Source of the DNA: an uncultured Bacillota bacterium
GTDB taxonomy: Bacteria; Bacillota; Clostridia; Oscillospirales; Oscillospiraceae
Reading direction: 5' to 3'
Length of the DNA stretch: 33,276 nt
Assembly (NCBI GenBank): GCA_947573385.1
Contig: CANPFP010000013.1
Span: forward strand, 1-33,276
Positions 13,882 through 21,978 of this stretch are shown here, piece by piece. How positions within the stretch are numbered: position 1 is the stretch's first letter; every line of letters starts with the position of its first letter. The notes under the pieces were generated by a model. That model worked only from the letters and a program-made list of their open reading frames with translations. It was not told the DNA's origin and made no database searches. A program made the translations under genes and the position numbers.

Positions 13882-15672
13882 ATGGGTGACACAACCACCT
13901 TTTACCGCACCCACACCTGCGGGGAGCTGCGCATGGAGCAGGTCGGGGAAACCGTAACCCTGGCCGGCTGGATGGAGAACCTGCGGGAAGTGGGGCAAAA
14001 TCTGGCCTTTCTGGTGCTGCGGGACTTCTATGGCACCACTCAGATCGTGCTGGAGACTGAGGAGACCGTCCAGGCCGCCAAAGAGCTGAACAAGGAGACG
14101 GTGATTTCCGTCACCGGCACCGTCCGGGAGAGGGACAGCAAGAACCCCAAGCTCCCCACCGGCGACATCGAGGTGGTCCCCGCCAAGATCGAGGTGCTGG
14201 GCCACTGCCGGCACAACGAACTGCCCTTCCCTGTCACCCGCAGCCGGGAGGCGGATGAGTCCGCCCGGTTGAAATACCGCTATCTGGATCTGCGCAACCC
14301 GGAGGTCAAGGACAATATCGTCCTGCGGTGTCAGGTGGTGTCCGCCCTGCGGGCCGCTATGACCGGCCACGGCTTTTTAGAGATCACCACCCCCATCCTC
14401 ACCGCCTCCTCCCCCGAGGGGGCCCGGGACTACCTGGTGCCCTCCCGGAAGCACCCGGGAAAATTCTACGCCCTGCCCCAGGCCCCCCAGCAGTTCAAGC
14501 AGCTGCTCATGGCCTCCGGCTTTGACAAGTACTTCCAGATCGCCCCCTGCTTCCGGGACGAGGACGCCCGGGGCGACCGCTCCCCCGGCGAGTTCTACCA
14601 GCTGGACATGGAGATGGCCTTTGCCAACCAGGAGGACGTGTTCGCTGTGCTGGAGGACGTACTGCCCCCTATCTTTGCCAAATACGGCAAGTACAACACC
14701 GCTTCAAAAGCCCCCTTTGTCCGCATCCCCTACCTGGAAGCCATGGAAAAATACGGCTCCGACAAGCCCGACCTGCGCATCGACCTGACAGTAGATGACG
14801 CAACAGAGCTGCTGGCCGGCTGCGGTTTCCCGCCCTTTGAGCATCAGACCGTCAAGGCTATCGTTGTCTCCGGCTTCGAGGGCACCCGGAAGCAGATTGA
14901 CGGGCTGTGCAATGAGGTGGAGGTCCAGACCGGCAGCAAGGCCTACTGGTTCCGCTATGACGAAAACGGCGAGATTGTGGGCGGCATCGCCAAGTTTGTT
15001 CAGCCCATCAAAGACCAGGTTGTCAATGCGCTGAAGCTGGAAAAGGGCTGCTTCGTGGGTCTCACCGCCGGGGCGCTGCTGGCCGCTCAGAAGACCGCCG
15101 GCGTCCTGCGCAACAAGCTGGGGGCCTTCTGCCCCGGACACATGGACAAGGAGCGGTATGAGTTCTGCTGGATCGTGGACTTCCCCATGTATGAGATCGG
15201 CGAGGAGTCCGGCGAGCTGGAATTCTGCCACAACCCCTTCTCCATGCCCAACGGCGGCCTGGAGATCATCGAAAAGGCCATCAAGGGGGAGGTGGACCCC
15301 CTGTCCATCACTGCCTTCCAGTACGACCTGGTGTGCAACGGGGTGGAACTCAGCTCCGGCGCGGTGCGCAACCACAACCCGGAGCTCATGGTAAAGGCCT
15401 TCTGGATGGTGGGCCTGGAGGAAGAGGACGTGCGGAGCAAATTCCCCGCTATGTACAACGCCTTCACCTACGGCGCACCCCCCCACGCCGGCATCGCCCC
15501 TGGAGTGGACCGGATGGTGATGCTGCTGTCCGGCGAGGAGTCCATCCGGGAGGTAATCCCCTTCCCCATGAACAAGAACGCCCAGGATCTGATGATGGGC
15601 GCGCCCTCCACCGTGGAGCAGAGCCAGCTGGACGAGCTGAACATCGCAATTACCAAGATGGAAGAGGAATAA
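13882..15672 (+). CDS. aspS: aspartyl-tRNA synthetase
   Basis: 596-residue bacterial-type class IIb synthetase for tRNA-Asp. An N-terminal OB-fold anticodon domain (about 12-110) is followed by the catalytic core with RYLDLRNP, TPILTASSPEGARDYLVPSR, and motif 2 FRDEDARGDRSPGEFYQLDMEM (224-245). A GAD insertion spans about 300-410 and motif 3 is HAGIAPGVDRMVMLLSGEESIREVIPFP. Whether it also charges tRNA-Asn cannot be decided from sequence. A CAGGAG site precedes the ATG. Confidence 0.96.
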   Translation: MGDTTTFYRTHTCGELRMEQVGETVTLAGWMENLREVGQNLAFLVLRDFYGTTQIVLETEETVQAAKELNKETVISVTGTVRERDSKNPKLPTGDIEVVPAKIEVLGHCRHNELPFPVTRSREADESARLKYRYLDLRNPEVKDNIVLRCQVVSALRAAMTGHGFLEITTPILTASSPEGARDYLVPSRKHPGKFYALPQAPQQFKQLLMASGFDKYFQIAPCFRDEDARGDRSPGEFYQLDMEMAFANQEDVFAVLEDVLPPIFAKYGKYNTASKAPFVRIPYLEAMEKYGSDKPDLRIDLTVDDATELLAGCGFPPFEHQTVKAIVVSGFEGTRKQIDGLCNEVEVQTGSKAYWFRYDENGEIVGGIAKFVQPIKDQVVNALKLEKGCFVGLTAGALLAAQKTAGVLRNKLGAFCPGHMDKERYEFCWIVDFPMYEIGEESGELEFCHNPFSMPNGGLEIIEKAIKGEVDPLSITAFQYDLVCNGVELSSGAVRNHNPELMVKAFWMVGLEEEDVRSKFPAMYNAFTYGAPPHAGIAPGVDRMVMLLSGEESIREVIPFPMNKNAQDLMMGAPSTVEQSQLDELNIAITKMEEE

Positions 15673-15719
15673 TACAAAATTGCTCCGTCTGTCCGACGGG
15701 GCAGTTTTAAAAGGAGAAA

Positions 15720-15735
15720 TGTTTCACATGAAACA
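15720..15735. promoter_or_regulatory. parS site 4, overlapping a start codon
   Basis: TGTTTCACATGAAACA is a perfect palindrome that differs from the parS consensus only by CATG for CGTG (15 of 16). It contains the start codon of the GH3 lipoprotein (ATG at 15728-15730) and lies 4 nt past its GGAG site. Confidence 0.88.
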
Positions 15736-16924
15736 TCTTTTGTCCCTGGTGCTGGCGGTTCTGCTGCTGGCGGGCTGTTCTTCCACAGCCCCTCCGGCGG
15801 AGAGTACCCCTCCCCCCTCCCCTCCCCCGCCTGACGTGCCCGCCTTTGTCCCGGTGGAGATTCCCGAGCCGGAGCCCGACCCCCGACAGGAGACCATCGA
15901 CAGACTGATGGCCTCCATGACGTTGGAGGAAAAGGTGGGACAGCTCTTTTTTCCCCGCTGTCCTGAAAAGGCGGCTGCCAAACTGGCGGCGGAGTATCAC
16001 CTGGGGGGATATCTCCTGTTCAAGGGCAATCTGAAGGACCGCACCCCCCAGCAGGTGCAGGAGGAGATCGCCGCCCTCCAGGAAGCGGCCAGCCTTCCGC
16101 TGCTCATCGGCGCGGACGAAGAAGGGGGCACCGTGGCCCGAGTGAGCGCCTGTCCCCAGCTGCGGGAAAATCGGTTCTCCTCCCCTCAGAAGCTGTATCA
16201 ACAGGGCGGGCTGGAGACTATTCTGGCCGACTGCCGGGAAAAGGACGCGCTGCTCACCTCTCTGGGCATCAACGTCAACCTCGCTCCGGTGGCCGACCTG
16301 TCCACCGACCCCGGGGACTTTATCTATGACCGCACTCTGGGCCTGGGGACAGAGGAGACCTGTGAATACATTGCCGCCGTTGTCGCGCAGATGGAGGAGG
16401 ACGGCATGGGCAGCGTGCTGAAGCATTTCCCCGGCTACGGGCCCAACAAGGACACCCACACCGGCTCCGCTCTGGACGAGCGGCCGCTGAACCAGCTGCG
16501 GCAGGCGGATTTTCTCCCCTTCCAGGCGGGAATTGACGCCGCCCAGGGGGGCACCGCCGCGGTGCTGGTATCCCACAACATCCTCCAGTCGGCAGACCCG
16601 GACTGTCCCGGCTCCCTCTCCCCTGCTGTGTACCGGCTGCTCCGGGAGGAGCTGGGGTTCGACGGCCCCGCTCTCACAGACGACCTGTCTATGAAGGCCA
16701 TTACCAAATACGCCAAGGAAAAGGGACAGTCCCCCGCCGTGTTGGCCATTGCCGCCGGGTGCGACATGGTAATCACCGCCGACTTTCAGGGACAGATTCC
16801 CCAGGTGCTGGCCGCTCTGGAGGACGGCTCCCTACCCCGGGAGCGGGTGGACGAGGCCCTGGCCCGGGTGCTGGGGTGGAAGTATGACCTGGGGCTGATT
16901 TCACAGGAAACGTTAACCAGTTAA
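15728..16924 (+). CDS. glycoside hydrolase family 3 lipoprotein, NagZ-like beta-N-acetylhexosaminidase
   Basis: 398-residue surface lipoprotein. The signal peptide ends in the lipobox LAGC (Cys17), followed by a Pro-rich linker to about residue 50. The GH3 barrel shows VNLAPVADL (183-191), KHFPGYG (232-238) with the NagZ-type Asp242-x-His244 dyad (KDTH), and the nucleophile Asp318 in ALTDDLSM. Likely activity is removal of beta-1,4-linked GlcNAc from cell-wall fragments; the exact substrate is inference. The ATG at 15728 is preferred because GGAG ends 11 nt upstream; the in-frame ATG at 15719 is too close to it. Both codons are in or at parS 4, so ParB occupancy could affect expression. Confidence 0.87.
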   Translation: MKHLLSLVLAVLLLAGCSSTAPPAESTPPPSPPPPDVPAFVPVEIPEPEPDPRQETIDRLMASMTLEEKVGQLFFPRCPEKAAAKLAAEYHLGGYLLFKGNLKDRTPQQVQEEIAALQEAASLPLLIGADEEGGTVARVSACPQLRENRFSSPQKLYQQGGLETILADCREKDALLTSLGINVNLAPVADLSTDPGDFIYDRTLGLGTEETCEYIAAVVAQMEEDGMGSVLKHFPGYGPNKDTHTGSALDERPLNQLRQADFLPFQAGIDAAQGGTAAVLVSHNILQSADPDCPGSLSPAVYRLLREELGFDGPALTDDLSMKAITKYAKEKGQSPAVLAIAAGCDMVITADFQGQIPQVLAALEDGSLPRERVDEALARVLGWKYDLGLISQETLTS

Positions 16925-16927
16925 GGA

Positions 16928-16968
16928 GATTCCCCGGAAGGCTGTCAGCCCTCCGGGGAATCCGTTTT
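16928..16968 (+). terminator. terminator of the GH3 gene, shared by the convergent small gene
   Basis: GATTCCCCGGAAGG (16928-16941) pairs with CCCTCCGGGGAATC (16949-16962) with one internal mismatch, followed by CGTTTTCTT. The stop codon of the convergent minus-strand gene falls in the loop-side arm, so the 3' ends of both genes meet here. Confidence 0.75.
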
Positions 16969-17208
16969 CTTCGTGTACAGCGCACAGGACTGGTACAGCA
17001 GGCTGTCACACCAGCACAGCAGACCCTCCAGAACAGACATCTGTTCGTTGATCGTCCTGTGAAGCCCCGCTTCAAATTCACCCATCTGCTCACGCAGCAT
17101 CCGTATCTGCAAGCTCAGCTGCCAGATATCCTCGTTGGGATCGGAGGGGTCACGGGGCAGCTTCATCAATTCGCTGCTGTGCAGCGCGCTGATTTCTTCT
17201 ACATTCAT
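16945..17208 (-). CDS. small helical protein, unknown function
   Basis: 87-residue, probably all-helical soluble protein, with a central segment LSLQIRMLREQMGEFEAGLHRTINEQMSVLEGLL that fits a coiled coil and a Cys-containing SLLYQSCALY end. No family recognised. Support for coding: a GAGGTGA ribosome site 4 nt before the ATG, a 17-bp-spaced promoter upstream and a hairpin at the 3' end. It is divergent from an XRE regulator across an 88-bp AT-rich gap containing an operator-like repeat, so the two are probably regulated together. Confidence 0.65.
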   Translation of the reverse strand: MNVEEISALHSSELMKLPRDPSDPNEDIWQLSLQIRMLREQMGEFEAGLHRTINEQMSVLEGLLCWCDSLLYQSCALYTKKTDSPEG

Positions 17209-17225
17209 GCTATCACCTCAGCACC

Positions 17226-17272
17226 ATTTTAGACTAAAACAATCTAAAATGCAATAGAACATTTCAGTCTAG
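17226..17272. promoter_or_regulatory. divergent promoter/operator of the small gene and the XRE regulator
   Basis: On the minus strand TTGCAT (complement of 17249-17254) and TAAAAT (complement of 17226-17231) are 17 bp apart, a good promoter for the small gene. Between them lies an inverted repeat, TTTTAGA (17227-17233) and TCTAAAA (17243-17249), and a further half-site AGTCTA at 17266-17271. Three copies of an AGTCTA-like half-site within 45 bp suggest binding by the neighbouring XRE protein (inference). Confidence 0.6.
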
Positions 17273-17296
17273 GATATGCTGACCTTGGTGATTCAC

Positions 17297-17515
17297 ATGT
17301 ATCTGAGACTGCGCGACCTCCGCGAAGATCAAGACCTTACCCAGGAAGAGCTGAGTAAGGCTATCAACATCACACAGCGGTCCTACTCCTACTATGAACG
17401 GGGCGACCATATGGTCCCGCCTGAAATTTTGTGCCGGCTGGCAGACTACTATCACACCAGCGTGGACTACCTGCTGGGCCGGACCAGCACCCCCGAACCT
17501 TATCCGAAAAAGTGA
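17297..17515 (+). CDS. XRE-family transcriptional regulator, helix-turn-helix only
   Basis: 72-residue DNA-binding protein consisting of one Cro/C1-type helix-turn-helix: LRDLREDQDLTQEELSKAINITQRSYSYYERGDHMVPPEILCRLADYYHTSVDYLLG. The YYHTSVDYLLGR end is classic for this family. The ATG at 17297 is chosen because GGTGATT precedes it by 5 nt and the HTH starts there; an in-frame ATG at 17276 has no suitable site. It probably represses itself and the divergent small gene through the operator between them. It ends at a strong terminator. Confidence 0.82.
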   Translation: MYLRLRDLREDQDLTQEELSKAINITQRSYSYYERGDHMVPPEILCRLADYYHTSVDYLLGRTSTPEPYPKK

Positions 17516-17543
17516 ACCCGCCGCAGGGAGCGGCGGGTTTTTT
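17515..17543 (+). terminator. intrinsic terminator of the XRE gene
   Basis: CCCGCCGC (17517-17524) pairs with GCGGCGGG (17530-17537) over a 5-nt loop and is followed by six T residues. It abuts the 3' end of the convergent AEC carrier gene, whose stop lies at its edge. Confidence 0.9.
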
Positions 17544-18487
17544 CAGCCCAGAATCAGCATTAAAATTGGAATTGTAATAAAGCTGCCCAGGATGGACAGG
17601 CAGGAGCCCACGGCGGCGTACTGCTCATCTGCGCCGAAGGCTCCGGCCATCACCGTCACCTGGCTGACCACCGGCAGGGCGCTCTCCACCACGAAGACCC
17701 GCAGGGGCAGGCCCGTCATGCCAAACAGGGTGCAGCAGCTCAGGCAGATCACCGGCGACAGCACCAGCCGCAGCAACAGCATAGTGGGCAGTCCCCGGAG
17801 AAAGCGCAGGTTTTTCAGCCCCACCTCATACACAATAAAACCGCAGTAAATCAGGGCCAGTGGGGACACCGAACCGCTGACATAGCCCGCGAATTTCATC
17901 ACCGGCTCCGGGGGCCGCAGACCCAAAACCAGCAGCAGCACAGAGAAAATCACCATAAGGATGGGTGGCTTGGTAAAGAGGTCCCGCAGAAAGGGCAGCA
18001 CACCCCTCTCCCGCGTCACCTTGGAACCCGCCCGCTCCACCAGCAAAATGCCCGCAGACTGCAAAACGCTGGTATTCCCCAGGTAATAGAGCATCAGATA
18101 GGGCATACACGCCTCTCCAAACAACTGGGTACACACGGGGATACCGATAAAAATGGTGTTGGACAGTCCGGCCATGGCCACAAAGACCCCCCACTGCTCC
18201 CGGGGCAGGCGGAGCAGCGCGGCGGCGGCTACCGCAACGGCCATCGAAGCACCGATCCCGGTAAATCCGGCCAGCACCATCAGCCCCGCCTGGGCCAGGC
18301 TGCTGCGGTCCAGATTATCCAGCAGCCCCACAAGACAGTTGCAGGGCACCGCAATATTGATGATAAATTTGCTGATAAACCTCTTCTCCGCAGCTGTCAT
18401 CCAGCCCCATACGCCCATAACATAGCCCACCGCCATGAGCATCAGCAGTACCAGACAGGCCGAGACAGCATTAAAGAATCCGGCCAT
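17543..18487 (-). CDS. AEC-family (auxin efflux carrier type) transporter
   Basis: 314-residue integral membrane protein with about ten hydrophobic helices arranged as two inverted halves, the AEC/MleP pattern. Recognisable features are the N-terminal FISKFIINIAVPC segment, GLSNTIFIGIPVCTQLFGE in the middle with the helix-breaking Asn/Pro, and the C-terminal ESALPVVSQVTVMAGAFGADEQYAA half-repeat. Bacterial members move malate, lactate or other small organic acids, and the substrate here is unknown. A TAGGAG site lies upstream of the ATG. It follows ricT by 58 bp, with a hairpin between. Confidence 0.88.
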   Translation of the reverse strand: MAGFFNAVSACLVLLMLMAVGYVMGVWGWMTAAEKRFISKFIINIAVPCNCLVGLLDNLDRSSLAQAGLMVLAGFTGIGASMAVAVAAAALLRLPREQWGVFVAMAGLSNTIFIGIPVCTQLFGEACMPYLMLYYLGNTSVLQSAGILLVERAGSKVTRERGVLPFLRDLFTKPPILMVIFSVLLLVLGLRPPEPVMKFAGYVSGSVSPLALIYCGFIVYEVGLKNLRFLRGLPTMLLLRLVLSPVICLSCCTLFGMTGLPLRVFVVESALPVVSQVTVMAGAFGADEQYAAVGSCLSILGSFITIPILMLILG

Positions 18488-18504
18488 TTTACCATCTCCT
18501 ATCA

Positions 18505-18533
18505 GGACCCGGACGTGTTTTCACGTCCGGGCC
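18505..18533. other. hairpin between ricT and the AEC gene
   Basis: CCCGGACGTG, loop TTTT, CACGTCCGGG forms a perfect 10-bp stem. No U-run follows on the minus strand; the ribosome site of the AEC gene comes next. It may be a weak terminator or a transcript-stabilising hairpin. Confidence 0.5.
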
Positions 18534-18545
18534 CACATTCTTGTT

Positions 18546-19700
18546 CTATTCCATAGGGGTGGAGGGTTTTCCTCCTCTGGACCGGCGGCGGCGGTTGGGC
18601 CGGCCCCCCTGCTTGGGCTCCTGGGGCCGCTGCTCGGCCTTCGGCTCCCGGGCCGGCCGTCCCCGCTGGCCCTCCTGGGGCCGCTCCCCGGATCTGCGGC
18701 GGTTCCGGTGGCCGGCAGGCCGCTCCTCCCGGGGCTGCTGCTTCTTCTCCCGGCTGGGGAAGGCCGCTTCAATGGCAGCGGCCAGGCTGGCCTCCTCCGT
18801 CACCTGGGGAACGTCGCTGTCGTCCTGACGGCGGAGTCTGGCCAGCTCCTCCAGAGGGGGCTCCACATAGCCCTCGGGCCGCTTGCCCTTGCCGCTTCGG
18901 ATAACACACAGCTCACAGTTGTGATAGGTTTTGGGGCTGTCCGGATCGGACTCCAGACGCACCTGAACGGTCTGGCGCAGCAGATTGACGCCGGACACCG
19001 TCCCCGCCCCGTCGGGGGTTTCCACAAAGGATTCCTGCTTGGGGGCCTTTTTTACCAGGTCCTCATAGGCCTCCTGCTCATACTTTAAACAGCACATCAG
19101 CCGCCCGCAGGTACCGGAAATCTTGGTGGGGTTGAGGGACAGATTCTGCGTCTTGGCCATCTTGATGGACACCGGCTGGAACTCGTCCAAAAACTGGGAA
19201 CAGCAGAAGGGCTTACCGCAGATGCCCAAACCGCCCAGCAGCTTGGCTTCGTCCCGGACTCCAATCTGCCGCAGCTCGATGCGGGCGTGCAGCGCTCCGG
19301 CCAGGTCCTTCACCAGGGCACGGAAGTCCACCCGGCCCTCAGAGGTGAAGAAAAACAGAATTTTACTGCCGTCGAAGCTGTATTCCGCACTGACCAGCTT
19401 CATGTCCAGCTCGTGCTCCGCAATCTTCTGCTGGCAGACGGCCAGGGCGTGCTTCTCCCGTTCCTTGTTGCGCTCCACCAGCCGGAGGTCCTCCGGGGTA
19501 GCCTTGCGCACCACCGGACGCAGGGGGGCGGTGAGCTCAATCTCGTCAATCATATTGTTGGCCCGGACGCACTGGGCGTACTCCGTCCCTTTAGATGTCT
19601 CCACAATTACGCCGTCCCCCACCTGAAATTGGAGCCCGTTGGGGTTAAAATAATATTCTTTTCCACCATTTTTAAAGCGGATGCTGATAATCTCTACCAT
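18546..19700 (-). CDS. ricT: PSP1-domain protein RicT (YaaT), Y-complex subunit
   Basis: 384-residue RicT/YaaT protein. In Bacillus subtilis it forms the RicA-RicF-RicT Y-complex that binds Fe-S clusters and helps RNase Y mature polycistronic RNA and control sporulation/biofilm entry. The PSP1 domain covers about 1-215 and has the expected cysteines: CGKPFCC (161, 166, 167) and GTCGRLMCC (198, 203, 204). A Pro/Arg/Gln/Gly-rich, probably disordered C-terminal tail of about 100 residues is longer than usual. The start at 19700 has an AAGGAG site; an upstream in-frame ATG lies inside the holB end and is not used. holB-ricT order matches Firmicutes. Confidence 0.92.
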   Translation of the reverse strand: MVEIISIRFKNGGKEYYFNPNGLQFQVGDGVIVETSKGTEYAQCVRANNMIDEIELTAPLRPVVRKATPEDLRLVERNKEREKHALAVCQQKIAEHELDMKLVSAEYSFDGSKILFFFTSEGRVDFRALVKDLAGALHARIELRQIGVRDEAKLLGGLGICGKPFCCSQFLDEFQPVSIKMAKTQNLSLNPTKISGTCGRLMCCLKYEQEAYEDLVKKAPKQESFVETPDGAGTVSGVNLLRQTVQVRLESDPDSPKTYHNCELCVIRSGKGKRPEGYVEPPLEELARLRRQDDSDVPQVTEEASLAAAIEAAFPSREKKQQPREERPAGHRNRRRSGERPQEGQRGRPAREPKAEQRPQEPKQGGRPNRRRRSRGGKPSTPME

Positions 19701-19734
19701 AGGTATTTTCTCCTTGACATATGAAATCCTGTCG

Positions 19735-20547
19735 TTACAGGGCAGTGAACATTCCCGCACACAGCCAGCCGGATAACTGACCGGCGCTGACATTCAACCG
19801 GGCGCTCTCTCTCAGCTGCTTTACCAGCTCTACGGCCCGCAGCAGGCGGCGGCGTTCACCGCCCCGGACGATCCGTTCGCCCAGCTCACACTCCAATGTG
19901 GATAAGAAAACGGACAGTTCCTCCCGTTTCCCGTCCAGACCCATGGCCGTCTCCAGCAGCTCCGGCTCTCCGGCGTGCTCCAGGGCATCCGCCAGTCTCT
20001 TTACCAGCTCAAGACGCTCCGGTTCAAGGCTCTCTGTCCTATCACCGGACAAGAGGGTCAGCTCCTCACACCGGGAGCGCACCGTCTGGAGCAGGCCGCC
20101 GGCATTTTCCGCCAGGAGAAGAAAGGCGGCGTAAGGCGGTCCCTCCTCCAGCAGCTTGAGCATGGCGTTTTGAGCGGAGGGGTTCATCCTGTCCGCCCCT
20201 TCCAGCAGATAGACCTTCCGCTCCCCCTCGTTGGGGCGGACATAGGCGTCGGCCCGGAGGGCGCGCACCTGGTCCACTGTAATAGGCTTCCCCGTCTCCG
20301 GGCCGTTAATCACCGACAGGTCGGGGTGTATGCCCTTGGCCGCCTTCTGACAGGGGACGCATCTCCCGCAGGGCCGCTCCCCCGTCCCGGTACACAGCAT
20401 AGCCGCCGCCAGCTGCCGGGACAGAGCGTGCCGCCCGGAGCCGGCAGGGCCGGAGATGATATAGGCGTGGGACAGCCCCCGCTCCCGGAGCTGCCGGGAC
20501 AGCTGGTCCTTTACGCGCTCGTTTCCTGCTAAGGCGGACAGGTTCAT
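19735..20547 (-). CDS. holB: DNA polymerase III delta-prime subunit
   Basis: 270-residue clamp-loader subunit that helps place DnaN on primed DNA. The AAA+ N-terminal region has a degenerate Walker A, GPAGSGRHAL (33-42), with Arg in place of the catalytic Lys. A four-cysteine zinc module is present (Cys52, 60, 63, 66), followed by LLEGADRMNPSAQNAMLKLLEEGP and the sensor/SRC-type motif TVRSRCEEL. The C-terminal domain is shorter than in many homologues. It lies 34 bp before ricT on the same strand. tmk, which normally precedes holB in Firmicutes, is not in the window. Confidence 0.92.
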   Translation of the reverse strand: MNLSALAGNERVKDQLSRQLRERGLSHAYIISGPAGSGRHALSRQLAAAMLCTGTGERPCGRCVPCQKAAKGIHPDLSVINGPETGKPITVDQVRALRADAYVRPNEGERKVYLLEGADRMNPSAQNAMLKLLEEGPPYAAFLLLAENAGGLLQTVRSRCEELTLLSGDRTESLEPERLELVKRLADALEHAGEPELLETAMGLDGKREELSVFLSTLECELGERIVRGGERRRLLRAVELVKQLRESARLNVSAGQLSGWLCAGMFTAL

Positions 20548-20605
20548 AAAATTCCTCCCACTTCGGGCTGTAGAGGGCGACGACCCGGCGCCCCATGTTA
20601 CGACA

Positions 20606-21931
20606 TCAGTCCAATCGTACTGTCCGAATCTCTGACAGTATATTATACCCTATTTTTTGCAAATAGGCCAGCTCTTTTTTTGAAATTCGCTCTCCGGGGG
20701 CCACAACGGGCACACCCGGAGGATAGGGGGCAATCTGACAGGCGGCAATCTCCCCCTCGCAGTCCTCCAGGGGCCAGACCCGGCTGGGGGCAAAGAGGGC
20801 CTGCCGGGGGGAGAGGACCCGCTCCGGGATAGGCGGGGCGGGAATGGGAGGACAGTCCCCCATCCTGTCCTCCAGATCCTCCAGCACACGCTCCAGGCGG
20901 CAAAAGTCCTCGTCGCTGTCCTGGGCGGTGCAGATAAAGACAACGTGGCCGCCGTCTTCCATCTCGGGGTAGACGCCTCGCTCCTCCAACGCTGCCGCAA
21001 AGGCGGGACCGTCCTTTACCTTGAGGACAAACCGGCAGGGGTCCAGGGACAGGCCGGACCGCGGCCGGATACTGGAGAATTTCTGCCGCAGCTCCGCCAC
21101 CCGGCAGGCCGCTCTCCGGTACTGGTGAAAGCCCTCCTCCCCCACCAGCCAGTCCCGGGCCGCGTCCAGAGAGACCAGCATGGGATAGGATGGGCTGGAG
21201 CTGCCATAAATTGAAGCCGTCTGACGCACCCGGTCCGGGTCCATCCGGTTGGTAAAGAGCAGAGCAGTCTGACCCATGGCGGGGAGGGTTTTGTGGGCGG
21301 AGACAGTTACTGCGTCCGCTCCCCAAAAGGGAGCCAGGTCCAAGAAGGGCAGATGAGCCCCGTGGGCGCCGTCCACAAAAAGTTTTCCACCGCGGGCGTG
21401 AACAATTCGGGAGATCGCCCCAATATTAGACAACATACCGGCATATGTTGGAGAGGTTATACAAACTGTTTTAATATTTGGGTGTCTGTTTAAAGATTTT
21501 TCCACATCCTCCGGGGAAATGGGACCGATTAAATTCTCACCCTTTAACCAGGGCCGCTCCAGATAGACCGGCTCCAGGTCCAGCAGGGCCAGGGCGTTGA
21601 AGACAGCCCGGTGGCAATTCCGGTCCACTAAAATCTGCTCTCCGGGCCGGGCGCACAGGGTCAGTCCGGTATGGATGCCCATGGTGGACCCACCGGTGAG
21701 AAACTGGCAGTGGTCAAACCCGAACAGCTCCGCCCACAGGGCCTGGGCGGAATCGAATGGCTCTCCGGCCGCAAAGAGATTCCCGGTGGGGGACAGCTCG
21801 GTAAGGTCAACAGGGGCCAGAGACATCAGCTCCGGAACAGGGAGAAACTTTCCCTTGTGCCCCGGCATGTGAAACCGGAGGGGGGATTTCCCGGCGTAGG
21901 CCCGCAGGGCGTCATAGAGCGGGGTGGGCAT
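20606..21931 (-). CDS. Orn/Lys/Arg decarboxylase-family PLP enzyme (YaaO-like)
   Basis: 441-residue fold-type I PLP enzyme of the small (wingless) Orn/Lys/Arg decarboxylase family. Signatures: FHMPGHKG (20-27), TGGSTMGIHTGL, VDGAHGAH with the PLP-binding Asp188, and the Schiff-base lysine in VSAHKTLPAMGQT (Lys214). The C-terminal decarboxylase domain includes PYPPGVPVVAPGE. Members make polyamines or cadaverine, and the substrate here is not decidable. In Firmicutes this gene commonly stands upstream of tmk-holB (yaaO in B. subtilis), which fits. A GGAGG site is 8 nt before the ATG. Confidence 0.92.
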   Translation of the reverse strand: MPTPLYDALRAYAGKSPLRFHMPGHKGKFLPVPELMSLAPVDLTELSPTGNLFAAGEPFDSAQALWAELFGFDHCQFLTGGSTMGIHTGLTLCARPGEQILVDRNCHRAVFNALALLDLEPVYLERPWLKGENLIGPISPEDVEKSLNRHPNIKTVCITSPTYAGMLSNIGAISRIVHARGGKLFVDGAHGAHLPFLDLAPFWGADAVTVSAHKTLPAMGQTALLFTNRMDPDRVRQTASIYGSSSPSYPMLVSLDAARDWLVGEEGFHQYRRAACRVAELRQKFSSIRPRSGLSLDPCRFVLKVKDGPAFAAALEERGVYPEMEDGGHVVFICTAQDSDEDFCRLERVLEDLEDRMGDCPPIPAPPIPERVLSPRQALFAPSRVWPLEDCEGEIAACQIAPYPPGVPVVAPGERISKKELAYLQKIGYNILSEIRTVRLD

Positions 21932-21943
21932 AGCGTAACCTCC

Positions 21944-21972
21944 AAAAAGGCGGAAGGGTCTCCCCTTCCGCC
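21944..21972 (-). terminator. intrinsic terminator after jag
   Basis: On the minus strand GGCGGAAGGG, loop GAGA, CCCTTCCGCC is followed by TTTTT. It closes the rpmH-rnpA-yidD-yidC-jag transcript and lies immediately ahead of the ribosome site of the decarboxylase gene. Confidence 0.9.
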
Positions 21973-21978
21973 AAAATA

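Noticed and set aside
16897-16912. A sixth parS near the end of the GH3 gene (GATTTCACAGGAAACG)
   Set aside because: Only 11 of 16 positions match and the central CACGTG/CACATG is broken.
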